Shown: one piece after another, positions 42,373 through 50,804 of the stretch
Layout: each line of letters opens with the position of its first letter
How positions within the stretch are numbered: the stretch's first letter is position 1
Translations under genes and position numbers: made by a program
The notes under the pieces: generated by a model
The model's database searches: none
What the model saw: the letters and a program-made list of their open reading frames with translations, nothing else
Told to the model about the DNA's origin: nothing
NCBI GenBank assembly: GCA_902362775.1
Contig: CABIXV010000006.1
Location: 4,008 to 68,007 of the forward strand
DNA from: Clostridiales bacterium
Lineage (GTDB): Bacteria; Bacillota; Clostridia; Oscillospirales; Oscillospiraceae
DNA length: 64,000 nucleotides
Direction: 5' to 3'

Positions 42373-43248
42373 ATGGACACACGACTTTCCTTTCCCGCAG
42401 ACATCCCCGCCCTGCGGGCGCTCTGGTCCCTGGCGTTTGGCGACGACGGGGCCTATGTGGACAATTTTTTTCACACCTATTACCGCCCGGACCGGGTGCT
42501 GGTACTGGAGGAGGAGGGGCAGGTCCGCTCTATGACCGCCTGGTTCGACACCGTCTTTGTGGTGCCGGGCCGGGGAAAATTCCGGGCAGCCTACCTCTAC
42601 GCCGTGGCCACCCATCCGGACTGCCGGGGAAAGGGGCTGGCCGCCCGGCTACTGAAGGGGGCGGACGAGTATTTCCGCACCTTGTCTATCCCCGCGGTCA
42701 CCACCGTCCCGGCCGAACCCAGCCTCCACAGCTTTTTTGGGGCCAACGGCTTTCGGGAGTGCTTTGTTCACCAGAGCCAGGTCAGCCAACTAAATGCGGA
42801 GCGCCCCGGCTCCCCTGTCCCGCCGTCCCTCTCCCTGGAGGCGCTGTCCCCAGCCGGCTACGGCGCTCTGCGGGAGGAGCTGCTGGAGGATATTCCCCAT
42901 ATTTTTTATCCCGAGGACGCTCTCACCTATCAGGCCGGCTGCTGTGCCCTGGGCGGCGGCGGGCTCTACCGGGCTGATACCCCCTATGGTCCCGCCCTGC
43001 TGTGTGTGGAGTGGGCCAGCCAGGAGAAGGCCGTGGTAAAAGAGCTGCTGGCCGGCCCCCAGGCCGCCGGCTTTGTCCAGGAGAAGGGGCGCCTGCTCTC
43101 CCTGCTGGGGGCCTCCATTTTGGAGGTCCGCTCCCCAGTCCGGGAGGGCTCTCCGGTCCCCTTCGGGATGCTGAAATGGCTGGATTCGGAAGGGGCGGAA
43201 GGCTGGGACTGGTCGTCCACGGGCTACCTGGGACTAGCCTTTGACTGA
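42373..43248 (+). CDS. GNAT family N-acetyltransferase (two-domain, Eis-like)
   Basis: 291 aa from ATG 42373 (GGAGGA 8 nt upstream). The N-terminal GNAT domain shows VRSMTAWFDTVFV, the acetyl-CoA motif AVATHPDCRGKGLAARLLKGA and HSFFGANGFRECF. The C-terminal half (from about residue 145) looks like a second degenerate domain, which gives the size and shape of Eis-type acetyltransferases. Acceptor unknown. Confidence 0.82.
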   Translation: MDTRLSFPADIPALRALWSLAFGDDGAYVDNFFHTYYRPDRVLVLEEEGQVRSMTAWFDTVFVVPGRGKFRAAYLYAVATHPDCRGKGLAARLLKGADEYFRTLSIPAVTTVPAEPSLHSFFGANGFRECFVHQSQVSQLNAERPGSPVPPSLSLEALSPAGYGALREELLEDIPHIFYPEDALTYQAGCCALGGGGLYRADTPYGPALLCVEWASQEKAVVKELLAGPQAAGFVQEKGRLLSLLGASILEVRSPVREGSPVPFGMLKWLDSEGAEGWDWSSTGYLGLAFD

Positions 43249-43264
43249 AAACTTGCATATTCAC

Positions 43265-43304
43265 CAAAAACGGCCGTTTCTTTTTGTTGAAACGGCCGTT
43301 TTTT
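43265..43304. terminator. Terminator after the GNAT gene
   Basis: Stem AAAAACGGCCGTTTC/GAAACGGCCGTTTTTT around TTTTTGTT; U-rich exit on both strands. Confidence 0.88.
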
Positions 43305-43508
43305 GGTGCTGCTTTCTTCTGCCACAGTCATTTAGCTGTGGTAACCTCCACAAAAATCTTGCTTTACTCTTCCATTTTTTATGATATGCTATACATATAA
43401 AGGACCTTGATTCAGGATTTTCCTAGCGAAAATCTCTGTATCTCGGCAAAATGCAAGTAATCTGTCAATTCATCCCGTACAACATATTATAACAGGAGGA
43501 ATGTCACA
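43305..43508 (+). promoter_or_regulatory. Leader region of gdhA
   Basis: A 204-bp AT-rich stretch with a small hairpin CCACAG/CTGTGG (43323-43342), TTGCTT at 43359-43364 and overlapping -10-like boxes (TATGAT 43380-43385, TATACA 43390-43395), giving a leader of about 100 nt before the AGGAGG at 43496. No known riboswitch core was recognised in it. Confidence 0.4.
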
Positions 43509-44861
43509 ATGAACAAGTACATTGAGCGCGTGCTGGCCGATACCAAGGCCAAAAATGCCAACGAGCCCGAATTCCTGCAGACCGTGGAGGAGGTTCTGTC
43601 TTCTCTGGAGCCCGTCATCAACGCCCATCCCGAGTATGAGAAGGCCGCTCTGTTGGAGCGTATGGTGGAGCCTGAGCGCGCCATCGAGTTCCGTGTCACC
43701 TGGGAGGATGACAACCACGTTTGGCACGTCAACCGCGGCTACCGTGTGCAGTACAACGCGGCCCTCGGCCCCTATAAGGGCGGCATCCGCTTTGACCCCT
43801 CTGTAAACCTGTCCATCATTAAATTCCTGGGCTTTGAGCAGGTCTTCAAGGACGCCATGACCGGCCTGCCCATCGGCGGCGCCAAGGGCGGCTCCGACTT
43901 TGATCCCCGGGGCAAGAGCGACGCCGAGGTTATGCGCTTCTGCCAGGCCTTCATCACCGAGCTGTACCGCCACATCGGCCAGGACATCGACTGCCCCGCC
44001 GGCGACCTGGGCTGCGGCGGCCGTGAGATCGGCTATATGTACGGTCAGTACCGCCGCATCGTGGGCGCCGCCGAATTCGGCGCTCTGTCCGGCAAGGCTG
44101 TCTGCACCGGAGGTTCCATCATGCGTCCCGAGGCCACTGGTTTCGGCGCTGTCTATTATCTGTGCGAGGCCCTGAAGCACGACGGCGAGTCCATCGAGGG
44201 CAAGCGCATCGCCATGTCCGGCTACGGCAACGTGGGCTGGGGCATCATGAAGAAGGCCGCTGAACTGGGCGCCAAGGTTACCTATTTCGCCGGTCCTGAC
44301 GGCTACATCCACGATCCTGATGGCGTGGACACCGAGGAAAAGCTGAACTACATCCTGGAGATGCGCGCCAAGGATCCTATGCACTGCGCTCCCTATGCCG
44401 AGCGGTTCGGCTGCGAGTTCGTTCCCAACGCCAAGTGCTGGGGCGTCAAGGACGTGGACATCTATATGCCCGCCGCTACCCAGAACGATGTCAACCTCGA
44501 CTGGGCCAAGAAGATCGCTGAGTCCGGCGTGAAATACTACATCGAGGTGGCTAATATGCCCACCACCAACGAGGCTCTGGAGTTCCTGAAGAGCCAGAAG
44601 CACATGGTGGTCGCTCCTTCCAAGGCCGTCAACGCCGGCGGCGTGTCCGTGTCTGAGCTGGAGATGGCCCAGAACGCCGAGCGCCTCTACTGGACCGCTG
44701 AGGAAGTGGACACCAAGCTGAAGGGCATCATGAAGAACATCTACCACTCCTCCGTGGAAGTTGCCGAGCGTTATGGCCTGGGCTATGACCTGGTAGCCGG
44801 CGCAAACATCGTGGGCTTCCAGAAGGTCGCTGACGCCATGATGGCACAGGGCATCTTCTAA
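43509..44861 (+). CDS. gdhA: Glutamate dehydrogenase (NADP type, hexameric)
   Basis: 450 aa, right size for the 50-kDa GDH class. Substrate lysines lie in YKGGIRFDPSVNLSIIKFLGFEQ and LPIGGAKGGSDFDPRGKS; the catalytic aspartate in CPAGDLGCGGREIGYMYGQY (in part). The dinucleotide fold GYGNVGWG is at about residue 239, followed by nucleotide-site residues that decide NAD or NADP use. Interconverts glutamate and 2-oxoglutarate + ammonia; in an amino-acid fermenter it may run in the catabolic direction. The codon use (C/T-ending, few rare codons) suggests high expression. Monocistronic with strong leader and terminator. Confidence 0.96.
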   Translation: MNKYIERVLADTKAKNANEPEFLQTVEEVLSSLEPVINAHPEYEKAALLERMVEPERAIEFRVTWEDDNHVWHVNRGYRVQYNAALGPYKGGIRFDPSVNLSIIKFLGFEQVFKDAMTGLPIGGAKGGSDFDPRGKSDAEVMRFCQAFITELYRHIGQDIDCPAGDLGCGGREIGYMYGQYRRIVGAAEFGALSGKAVCTGGSIMRPEATGFGAVYYLCEALKHDGESIEGKRIAMSGYGNVGWGIMKKAAELGAKVTYFAGPDGYIHDPDGVDTEEKLNYILEMRAKDPMHCAPYAERFGCEFVPNAKCWGVKDVDIYMPAATQNDVNLDWAKKIAESGVKYYIEVANMPTTNEALEFLKSQKHMVVAPSKAVNAGGVSVSELEMAQNAERLYWTAEEVDTKLKGIMKNIYHSSVEVAERYGLGYDLVAGANIVGFQKVADAMMAQGIF

Positions 44862-44880
44862 GCCTTATCTCAAACTGATA

Positions 44881-44916
44881 CGCCTGCCCCTCCATTTGAG
44901 AGGGGCAGGCGTTTTT
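44881..44916 (+). terminator. Terminator of gdhA
   Basis: 12-bp stem CGCCTGCCCCTC/GAGGGGCAGGCG with loop CATTTGA and five T. Confidence 0.92.
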
Positions 44917-45085
44917 ATTAAAAATACGATGTGGGGGATTCGCTGGGCATAGAGAGACAGCGGCGGGTTCCTTTGCCCATGGCGGAAAAGGAACCAAACC
45001 GCCACTAGGGGCCGCTTCTGTTGAAATATGACGGTCACGCAATACGCCCCCCTATAAGAAGGACGGTATTTCGCCTAAACAGCAA

Positions 45086-45117
45086 AACACCCGCAGGCTA
45101 TTCAGCCTGCGGGTGTT
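45086..45117 (-). terminator. Terminator of the small XRE gene
   Basis: Perfect 14-bp stem (45086-45099 with 45104-45117), loop ATTC, T-rich on both exits; directly at the 3' end of the - strand regulator. Confidence 0.8.
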
Positions 45118-45119
45118 CT

Positions 45120-45335
45120 TTATTGTTCTGTTTTGTCCCCCGGTACATACTGTACAACGTCTGAAATCTCACAATCCAATATCTCGCAGAGTCTATTGAG
45201 TGTAAATGTGGATACATGCATATTCCTTTGTAATCTCTGCACCGTGGCATGGCTCATACCATGCTTTTCCCGCAAAGTATATGTTGTCACCCGTTTATCT
45301 GACATAGTTTTCCATAGAGGACTGTATTGAATCAT
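45120..45335 (-). CDS. XRE/Cro-like helix-turn-helix protein (HTH_26 type)
   Basis: 71 aa. The helix-turn-helix is KRVTTYTLREKHGMSHATVQRLQRNMHVSTFTLNRLCEILDCEISDVVQYVP (motif in parts: MSHATVQRLQ recognition helix, TLNRLCEILDCEISDVVQ C-terminal helices). Size and the ILDCEISDVV phrase are those of the small Cro/CI family often linked to mobile elements. AT-rich compared with the neighbours. Follows a second XRE gene by 32 bp. Confidence 0.85.
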   Translation of the reverse strand: MIQYSPLWKTMSDKRVTTYTLREKHGMSHATVQRLQRNMHVSTFTLNRLCEILDCEISDVVQYVPGDKTEQ

Positions 45336-45367
45336 AGCAAAAAGGCCCCTTTTATTGTATTACCTCT

Positions 45368-45706
45368 TTACTCTTGTGTGTTCGCACATTGAATGGCGGC
45401 TTCAATAATCTCAATAACATATTTCCGTTTCGCCTGTGGTATAGCATCTAACTTGGATAAAAGATATCCATAGCCCTCCGACATATCGCCAAACAGCAGA
45501 TAGTCACATGATATTTTAAGCGCAATAGAAAACGCTCTTATAGATTCGGATGATAATCCGGAACGGCCACGCTCTACTTCCTGAATAAAATTGGCACTGT
45601 AACCAGATAGACTCGCCAGCTGTTCTCGTGTCAGTTTTTGTGCAAGTCTTTGTCGTTTGATTCTGGCACCAACTTCAAGATTTATATTTTTCAATGCTCT
45701 CGGCAC
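45368..45706 (-). CDS. XRE family transcriptional regulator
   Basis: 112 aa. Helix-turn-helix at about residues 11-66: VGARIKRQRLAQKLTREQLASLSGYSANFIQEVERGRSGLSSESI (in parts), with the SxNFIQEVERG recognition helix, then a short C-terminal region. Start at ATG 45706, with a moderate RBS. Sits upstream of and probably with the small XRE gene. AT-rich island member; target unknown. Confidence 0.85.
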   Translation of the reverse strand: MPRALKNINLEVGARIKRQRLAQKLTREQLASLSGYSANFIQEVERGRSGLSSESIRAFSIALKISCDYLLFGDMSEGYGYLLSKLDAIPQAKRKYVIEIIEAAIQCANTQE

Positions 45707-45827
45707 AGTGTTACACCGCCTTTTAATAAGAGTGTAGCCCCTAATTGCCTTAACAAAAATATATACAAGTTTGTAATTTAATTACTAGCAATACACCGAT
45801 TTTTATGGTATGATATATACAAATAAA

Positions 45828-45860
45828 AAAGACAGGTACAACAATCAGTAACCTGTCTTT
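45828..45860 (-). terminator. Terminator of the upstream XRE gene
   Basis: 10-bp stem AAAGACAGGT/ACCTGTCTTT (45828-45837 with 45851-45860) followed on the - strand by TTTTTTATTTG; it overlaps the stop codon of the gene. Confidence 0.75.
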
Positions 45861-46140
45861 ACTCATCAGCCGAATCTTCATCGGTTGAATCTTCAAACGA
45901 ATAGTCATTTAGCGCTTGAAAATCTAAAAATTCAGCTACTGTCATACCGAACGCCAATGCGATTTGATGAAGTGTTCGGATACGGGGATTAAACGTCCTT
46001 TTATTTACAAAATTGTCAAGTGTTGACTGACTAACCCCGCTCATCTCTGATAGACCGTTAATAGATATGCCTTTTGATCGACAAAGTGTCAAAATCCTAT
46101 CTACAAGAATTTGCGCATACTCATAGTCTATTTTTGCTAT
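45859..46140 (-). CDS. XRE family regulator with apparent ATA start codon
   Basis: 93 aa if started at ATA 46140. The first canonical start in frame is TTG 46092, which would cut away the first helix of the HTH domain and has no RBS. The ATA lies 8 nt after the strong RBS GAGGAGG (46149-46155) and starts xAKIDYEYAQILVDRILTLC, leading straight into KGISINGLSEMSGVSQSTLDNF, TFNPRIRTLHQIALAFGM and VAEFLDFQALNDYSFED, a complete Clostridia XRE protein. So the gene either uses a rare ATA start or has lost its ATG. Terminator overlaps the stop. Confidence 0.7.
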   Translation of the reverse strand: MAKIDYEYAQILVDRILTLCRSKGISINGLSEMSGVSQSTLDNFVNKRTFNPRIRTLHQIALAFGMTVAEFLDFQALNDYSFEDSTDEDSADE

Positions 46141-46269
46141 CTGAAGCCCCTCCTCACCCTGAGTAGTGTCTTCATGATAGCAATAATAATACTTTGAACT
46201 ACCCGTATTCGAGTAATCAAAGAAAAAACTCCCTAATCAAATTACATTTCAGTTAAAGGATAAAATACC

Positions 46270-47091
46270 ATGTCAGAAAGTTCAATTAAACTTGAGGAAC
46301 TCCCGTTCAGCTTTCAGGGGGTGGAGGAGAAATATGGCTCTCTCATCGACGCTGAGGAACTGTGCCCTGGGGTATACTACGCCTCCGCCAGATTGTTGGA
46401 GCGTTATACCTTTCTCGTGGCCCAGTACATGGTCGTGACGGCCAGCTCCCCAGCTATCTCGCCGGAGGCCAGGGCCTACGGCGCCCCCCTGCCCGACGGC
46501 GCCCTGATCTTCGAGGCCAACGACTATTACGACAAGGGCCAGCATGTCGTCCGGTATGAGGCCCACAAATATCTCGCTGACCACGGCCTTCCTCTACCGG
46601 AAGCGGAATCTCTGCTGGGGGACCGGGTCTTTGGGATGGAGGTCTGCCCTGAATATTTCGGCCAGCTCCCGGTCCCCACGGACACACCCTGGGGACCGCC
46701 TCTCCGCCACGACCGCCTGGGGAACGGGCTCTACTGGCTGGAGACTGAGCACGCCGGCTGGGTGCTGGCCCTGGCCTACCCCATCCGTGAGGATCTGATG
46801 TTCCACACCAGGGTCTTTGCCGCCCTCATGCCAACCGACCGGGAACGGGGGCTGGACAATACCTTCGGCTACTGCTTCTATCCCTTTGAGGTGAGCTGCA
46901 TCCCCCTCTTTGAGCTGCTGGAGTACGGGGAGCGGGACTGGGCGGACAAAATCGACATCGCCGCCCTGAAAAACGCCATCCTGAAATTCTACCCCGACTA
47001 CCTCAAGCCCGACCTGTATGAGCGCCAGAATCCGCCGAGCATAGCGGCCACTCCCGGCGCCGGGACGGACTTTTACCGCTTCCCGGCCTGA
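46270..47091 (+). CDS. Hypothetical protein, family not recognised
   Basis: 273 aa, start after AAAGGA. The first about 15 codons are AT-rich, like the XRE pocket to the left; the body has the GC-rich composition of the chromosome. Pro/Tyr-rich soluble protein without signal peptide or membrane helix; recurring aromatic phrases (LCPGVYYASARLLERYTF, NDYYDKGQHVV, YGYCFYPFEVSCIPLFELLEYG in part) suggest a beta-rich fold. No catalytic motif recognised. It stands alone between the XRE pocket and the hydrogenase genes. Confidence 0.65.
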   Translation: MSESSIKLEELPFSFQGVEEKYGSLIDAEELCPGVYYASARLLERYTFLVAQYMVVTASSPAISPEARAYGAPLPDGALIFEANDYYDKGQHVVRYEAHKYLADHGLPLPEAESLLGDRVFGMEVCPEYFGQLPVPTDTPWGPPLRHDRLGNGLYWLETEHAGWVLALAYPIREDLMFHTRVFAALMPTDRERGLDNTFGYCFYPFEVSCIPLFELLEYGERDWADKIDIAALKNAILKFYPDYLKPDLYERQNPPSIAATPGAGTDFYRFPA

Positions 47092-47104
47092 ACCCAGCAC
47101 GAAA

Positions 47105-47132
47105 AAGGCGGCCTCCCATGGGAGGCCGCCTT
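47105..47132 (-). terminator. Terminator of the hydrogenase operon
   Basis: Perfect 28-bp palindrome; the - strand exit is CCTTTTTC. About 80 bp beyond the hydrogenase stop codon. Confidence 0.8.
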
Positions 47133-47155
47133 GAACCCAATTTCCTCTATATCCC

Positions 47156-47197
47156 AACTGCCCGGGGCGCCCCAACGGGGCGCTCCGGGCAGTTTTC
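47156..47197 (+). terminator. Terminator of the hypothetical gene at 46270
   Basis: Stem AACTGCCCGG/CCGGGCAGTT enclosing an inner hairpin GGGGCG/CGCCCC-like, followed on the + strand by TTTTCC. Confidence 0.7.
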
Positions 47198-47211
47198 CGC
47201 TCTATTTCTCT

Positions 47212-48957
47212 CTATTGGCGCTGGCCGGGCATCTCCCAGGCCTTGTGGTCGGTGTGAAGCAGCTCCTCCGCCTTCTGACTCAACGGGGCGCCCAGAAAGT
47301 CCCGGTACAGGGCTTGGACCTGGGGGTTCTCGTGGGAAAAGCGGATGGGCTCCGCCCGGTCCAGGTCGTACAACCGCTGGCCCCGGACGCCATACAGCTC
47401 CTCGTCCTCTACGGAGATGGGCTGACCGCCGCCGCCCACACAGCCGCCGGGGCAGGCCATGACCTCCACAAAGTCGTAATGGACCTTGCCCGCCTTCAGC
47501 CGCTCGATGAGCTTTCGGGCGCTGCCCAGGCCGCTGACCACGGCGCAGCGCACAGGGGTGCCGGCCAGCTCAAAGGCGGCCTCCCGCAGTCCGGGCCCGG
47601 TACGGACCGCCGCGAAGGTGTCCGGGTCCGGGTTTTTCCCTGTGAGCACATAGGCCGCTGTCCGCAGGGCCGCCTCCATCACGCCGCCGGTGGCCCCGAA
47701 GATAACTCCGGCCCCGGTGTGGACGCCCAAGGGGCTGTCTGGCTCCTCTTCCGGCAGGAGGGCGGGGTCCAGCTTGTCGGCCCGGAGCATACGGACCAGC
47801 TCCCGGGTCGTGAGAACCAGGTCCACATCCGGGCGGCCGTCCACCGCCATGGTAGGCAGCTCACTCTCCGCCTTTTTGGCCACACAGGGCATGATGGACA
47901 CGCAGAAGATTTTTTCCGGCGCTACCCCCAGCGTTTGAGCAAACCAGCTCTTAGCCACGCTGCCAAACATCTGCTGGGGCGACTTGGCGGAGGAAAGCTG
48001 ATGGGTCAGCTCCGGGTATTGGCTCTTCAGGAACCGGACCCAGCCGGGGCAGCAGCTTGTGAACATGGGCCAGCGGGTCAGCCCCCCGGCCTGGAGGCGG
48101 TGGAGGAACTCGCTGCCCTCCTCCATAATGGTCAGGTCGGCGGCGAAGTTGGTGTCAAACACATATTGGAAGCCCAGCCGCCGCAGGGCGGCGGCCATGC
48201 GGCCCATGGTGGCCTCCTCCCGCTTCAGCCCAAATGCCTCGCCCCAGGCGGCACGGACGGCGGGAGCCACCTGGACCACGGTAATCTTGTCCGGGTCGGC
48301 CAGGGCGGCAAAGGCCCGCTGGGTGTCGTCCCGCTCCCGCAGGCCGCCCACGGGACAGTGGGTGATGCACTGGCCGCACAGGGCACAGTCCGAGTCCTTA
48401 ATGACCCGGTTGTCCGACACGTCGATGGTGGTGCGGCCGCCGGTGCCCGCCAGGTCCCAGATGGACAGGGACTGGACCTTGTCACAAATCTGGATGCAGC
48501 GCATGCATTTGATGCACTTATTATAATCATGGTACAGGGGGAAGGTGGTGGTCCAGGCCCCCCGCAGTCCCCGTGGCAGCTGGCTCTCATAGGGCAGGGA
48601 CAGGATGCCCAGGTCATTGGCAATCGCTTGAAGCTGGCAGTTCCCGCTGCGGACGCAGGTGGCGCACTTGCAGTCGTGCTGGGACAGAATCAGCTCCACA
48701 TTGGTCCGCCGGGTGGTCCTGGCACGGGGGGAATTGGTGTGGACCACCATTCCCTCCTTCACCGGGTTGTTGCAGGCGGTGACCATGGCCCGCTCCCCCT
48801 CCACCTCCACGCAGCAGACCCGGCAGGCAGCGATCTCATTGATCCCCTTCAGGTAGCACAGGTGGGGAATACGGATGTGGGCCGTTTTGGCGGCCTCCAG
48901 GATGGTGGTGCCCTCCGGCACCTGGACAGTCAGTCCGTCAATGGTCATCGTCACCAT
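47212..48957 (-). CDS. [FeFe] hydrogenase, group A catalytic subunit
   Basis: 581 aa. From the N-terminus: a [2Fe-2S] domain (C34, C45, C48, C62), a His-ligated [4Fe-4S] (H94, C98, C101, C107), two ferredoxin-type [4Fe-4S] sites (C148-C158 and C191-C201) and the H-cluster domain. L1 is FTSCCPGW (C302/C303), L2 MPCVAKKAES, L3 EVMACPGGCVGGGG, so all H-cluster ligands are present and the enzyme should be active. The NuoG-like N-terminus marks a group A enzyme that exchanges electrons with NAD(P)H and/or ferredoxin. Overlaps the flavoprotein gene upstream by 7 bp. No hydEFG maturases are in the window. Confidence 0.95.
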   Translation of the reverse strand: MVTMTIDGLTVQVPEGTTILEAAKTAHIRIPHLCYLKGINEIAACRVCCVEVEGERAMVTACNNPVKEGMVVHTNSPRARTTRRTNVELILSQHDCKCATCVRSGNCQLQAIANDLGILSLPYESQLPRGLRGAWTTTFPLYHDYNKCIKCMRCIQICDKVQSLSIWDLAGTGGRTTIDVSDNRVIKDSDCALCGQCITHCPVGGLRERDDTQRAFAALADPDKITVVQVAPAVRAAWGEAFGLKREEATMGRMAAALRRLGFQYVFDTNFAADLTIMEEGSEFLHRLQAGGLTRWPMFTSCCPGWVRFLKSQYPELTHQLSSAKSPQQMFGSVAKSWFAQTLGVAPEKIFCVSIMPCVAKKAESELPTMAVDGRPDVDLVLTTRELVRMLRADKLDPALLPEEEPDSPLGVHTGAGVIFGATGGVMEAALRTAAYVLTGKNPDPDTFAAVRTGPGLREAAFELAGTPVRCAVVSGLGSARKLIERLKAGKVHYDFVEVMACPGGCVGGGGQPISVEDEELYGVRGQRLYDLDRAEPIRFSHENPQVQALYRDFLGAPLSQKAEELLHTDHKAWEMPGQRQ

Positions 48958-50804
48958 TCCGTGTTCCTCCCTCCCTTGAAGATACCGTAGCCGAAGTGGT
49001 CACAGCGCAGACAGCGGCTGGCCTCCTGCTGGGCCTCCTCCAGTGTCATGCCCTCCTTGAGCAGAGAGAAGTCCCCGCTGTAACAGGAGAGATGGCGGTT
49101 TTTCAGATTCACCCGGCCGCAGGGCGGGGTGTTGGTCATATGGGCCGGCGGGATCTCCACATCGCAGCGGATCTTGTGGTCAAAGCCCAGATAGTTGTCA
49201 ATGTTGGCGGCGGCCACCTTTCCGGCGGCCACGGCCCGAATCACGGTGGCTGGGCCGGACACGGCGTCGCCGCCGGCAAAGACGTTGTCCACGCCTGGGA
49301 CCGAGCTGGTCAGGTCGGTCTGGATGGCCCCCCGGCGTGTGGCAATGCCCACCGCCTCGAAGGGCTGGGCCTCGATGGCCTGGCCGATGGCCACGACGAC
49401 GTAGTCGCAGGGGATGCGGAATTCCTTTGTCTGGGCGCCGGCCGGAGTGGGCCGGCCATCCCGGCCATAGCGGCTGATGATCTGGGGCTGTGTCCACAGG
49501 GCGGCCACCTTTCCCTCCTCGTCCGCCTCAATGCGGGCGGGGGCCTGGAGGGGCAGAATTTGGCAGCCCTCGGCCATGGCCTCCTCGATCTCTTCAGACA
49601 GGGCGGTCATGTCCTCCACCCGGCGGCGGTAGACACAGGTGACGCTGTCCGCCCCCAGGCGCAGGGCGGTGCGGGTGGCGTCCATGGACACGTTGCCGCC
49701 GCCGATGACGCACACCTTCTTTCCCGTGAAGTCCGGGACCTGGCCCTCGCCAATGCCCCGGAGCAGCTCCACAGCGCTGATGACGTTTTGGGAGTCCTCC
49801 CCCTCCAGCCCCAGCTTTTTGTCGTTGTGGGCGCCGATGGCGATGTACACCGCGTCAAAACTCTTCTGGATGTCCTCCATGGTCAGATCTCTGCCAATGG
49901 ACACCCCAGTATGGACTCGGACTCCGGCGGACAGGATGTGGTCGATATCCCGGTCCAGGATCTCCTGAGGCAGACGGTAGTCCGGGATGCCGTACCGCAG
50001 CATACCGCCCAGTTTAGGGCGCTGCTCATACACCGTCACCTGGTGCCCCATAAGGGACAGATAATAGGCGGCGGTCATGCCGCCTGGGCCGCCGCCTATG
50101 ACGGCAACTGTCTTTCCAGTGTCCGCCGCCCGCTCCGGCGGGGCGGCAGGGGCGGCGTGATCCACCGCAAACCGCTTCAGCCCGCAGATGTTGACCGCGT
50201 CATCCACCATTCGGCGGCGGCACTGGGCCTCGCAGGGATGCTCGCACACATAGGCGCAGGCGGAGGGAAAGGGATTGTCCTTCCGAATCAGGCGGACCGC
50301 GTCGTCGTACCGCTCCTCCCGGACCAGGGCCACATAGCCGGGGACATCCACATGGGCCGGACAGACGGACACGCAGGGCACCGGGTGGCTCAGGCCGCAG
50401 ATACAGCGGCCGTGGACCACATGCTCCTCATAGTCCTCCCGAAAGCCCCGCACTCCCCTGAGCACCATGTGGGCAGCCTCATAGCCGATGGCGCAGTCGG
50501 CGGAATCGGCTATGACCTGGGCAGTGCTCTCAATCAGGTCGATGGTCTCCAGCGTAGCGGTGCGGTCCAGCACCTGCTCGATCAGGATGGCCAGCTGGTT
50601 CAGCCCCACCCGGCAGGGAACACACTTGCCGCAGGTCTGGGCGTGGCACAGCCGCAAAAAATTCAGGGACATGTCCACAGGACACAGGCCAGAGGAGCTG
50701 GCACTGATCCTGCGCTCCATGTCCCGACTGAGCCACGAAAGGACGGTCTGGGCCCGCCCCGGCGTTTCGATGGACAATCGGCTCAAAGGGATCTCCTCCT
50801 TCAC
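48951..50804 (-). CDS. NuoF/GltD-like FAD-NAD(P)H oxidoreductase, partner of the hydrogenase
   Basis: 617 aa. Two joined parts: the N-terminal about 140 residues resemble the C-terminus of NuoF with the [4Fe-4S] motif CHAQTCGKCVPCRVG; from about residue 150 it is a GltD-like flavoprotein (CxxxCPxHVDVPGYV, CEHPCEAQCRRR clusters, the FAD fold VIGGGPGGMTAAYYLSLMG, the NAD(P)H fold VIGGGNVSMDATRTALRLG and FAGGDAVSGPATVIRAVA). This is the small-subunit architecture of glutamate synthase and NfnB. It is the sole redox partner here and could link H2 to NAD(P)H, perhaps with electron bifurcation. Confidence 0.9.
   Translation of the reverse strand: MKEEIPLSRLSIETPGRAQTVLSWLSRDMERRISASSSGLCPVDMSLNFLRLCHAQTCGKCVPCRVGLNQLAILIEQVLDRTATLETIDLIESTAQVIADSADCAIGYEAAHMVLRGVRGFREDYEEHVVHGRCICGLSHPVPCVSVCPAHVDVPGYVALVREERYDDAVRLIRKDNPFPSACAYVCEHPCEAQCRRRMVDDAVNICGLKRFAVDHAAPAAPPERAADTGKTVAVIGGGPGGMTAAYYLSLMGHQVTVYEQRPKLGGMLRYGIPDYRLPQEILDRDIDHILSAGVRVHTGVSIGRDLTMEDIQKSFDAVYIAIGAHNDKKLGLEGEDSQNVISAVELLRGIGEGQVPDFTGKKVCVIGGGNVSMDATRTALRLGADSVTCVYRRRVEDMTALSEEIEEAMAEGCQILPLQAPARIEADEEGKVAALWTQPQIISRYGRDGRPTPAGAQTKEFRIPCDYVVVAIGQAIEAQPFEAVGIATRRGAIQTDLTSSVPGVDNVFAGGDAVSGPATVIRAVAAGKVAAANIDNYLGFDHKIRCDVEIPPAHMTNTPPCGRVNLKNRHLSCYSGDFSLLKEGMTLEEAQQEASRCLRCDHFGYGIFKGGRNTEW

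Noticed and set aside
43305..43508. Riboswitch or T-box in the gdhA leader
   Set aside because: The leader has only one short hairpin and none of the conserved cores (T-box TGGNACCGCG, glutamine or glycine riboswitch motifs).
45083..46269. Prophage or integrative element
   Set aside because: Only XRE regulators are present. No integrase, terminase, recombinase, relaxase or direct-repeat att sites could be seen.
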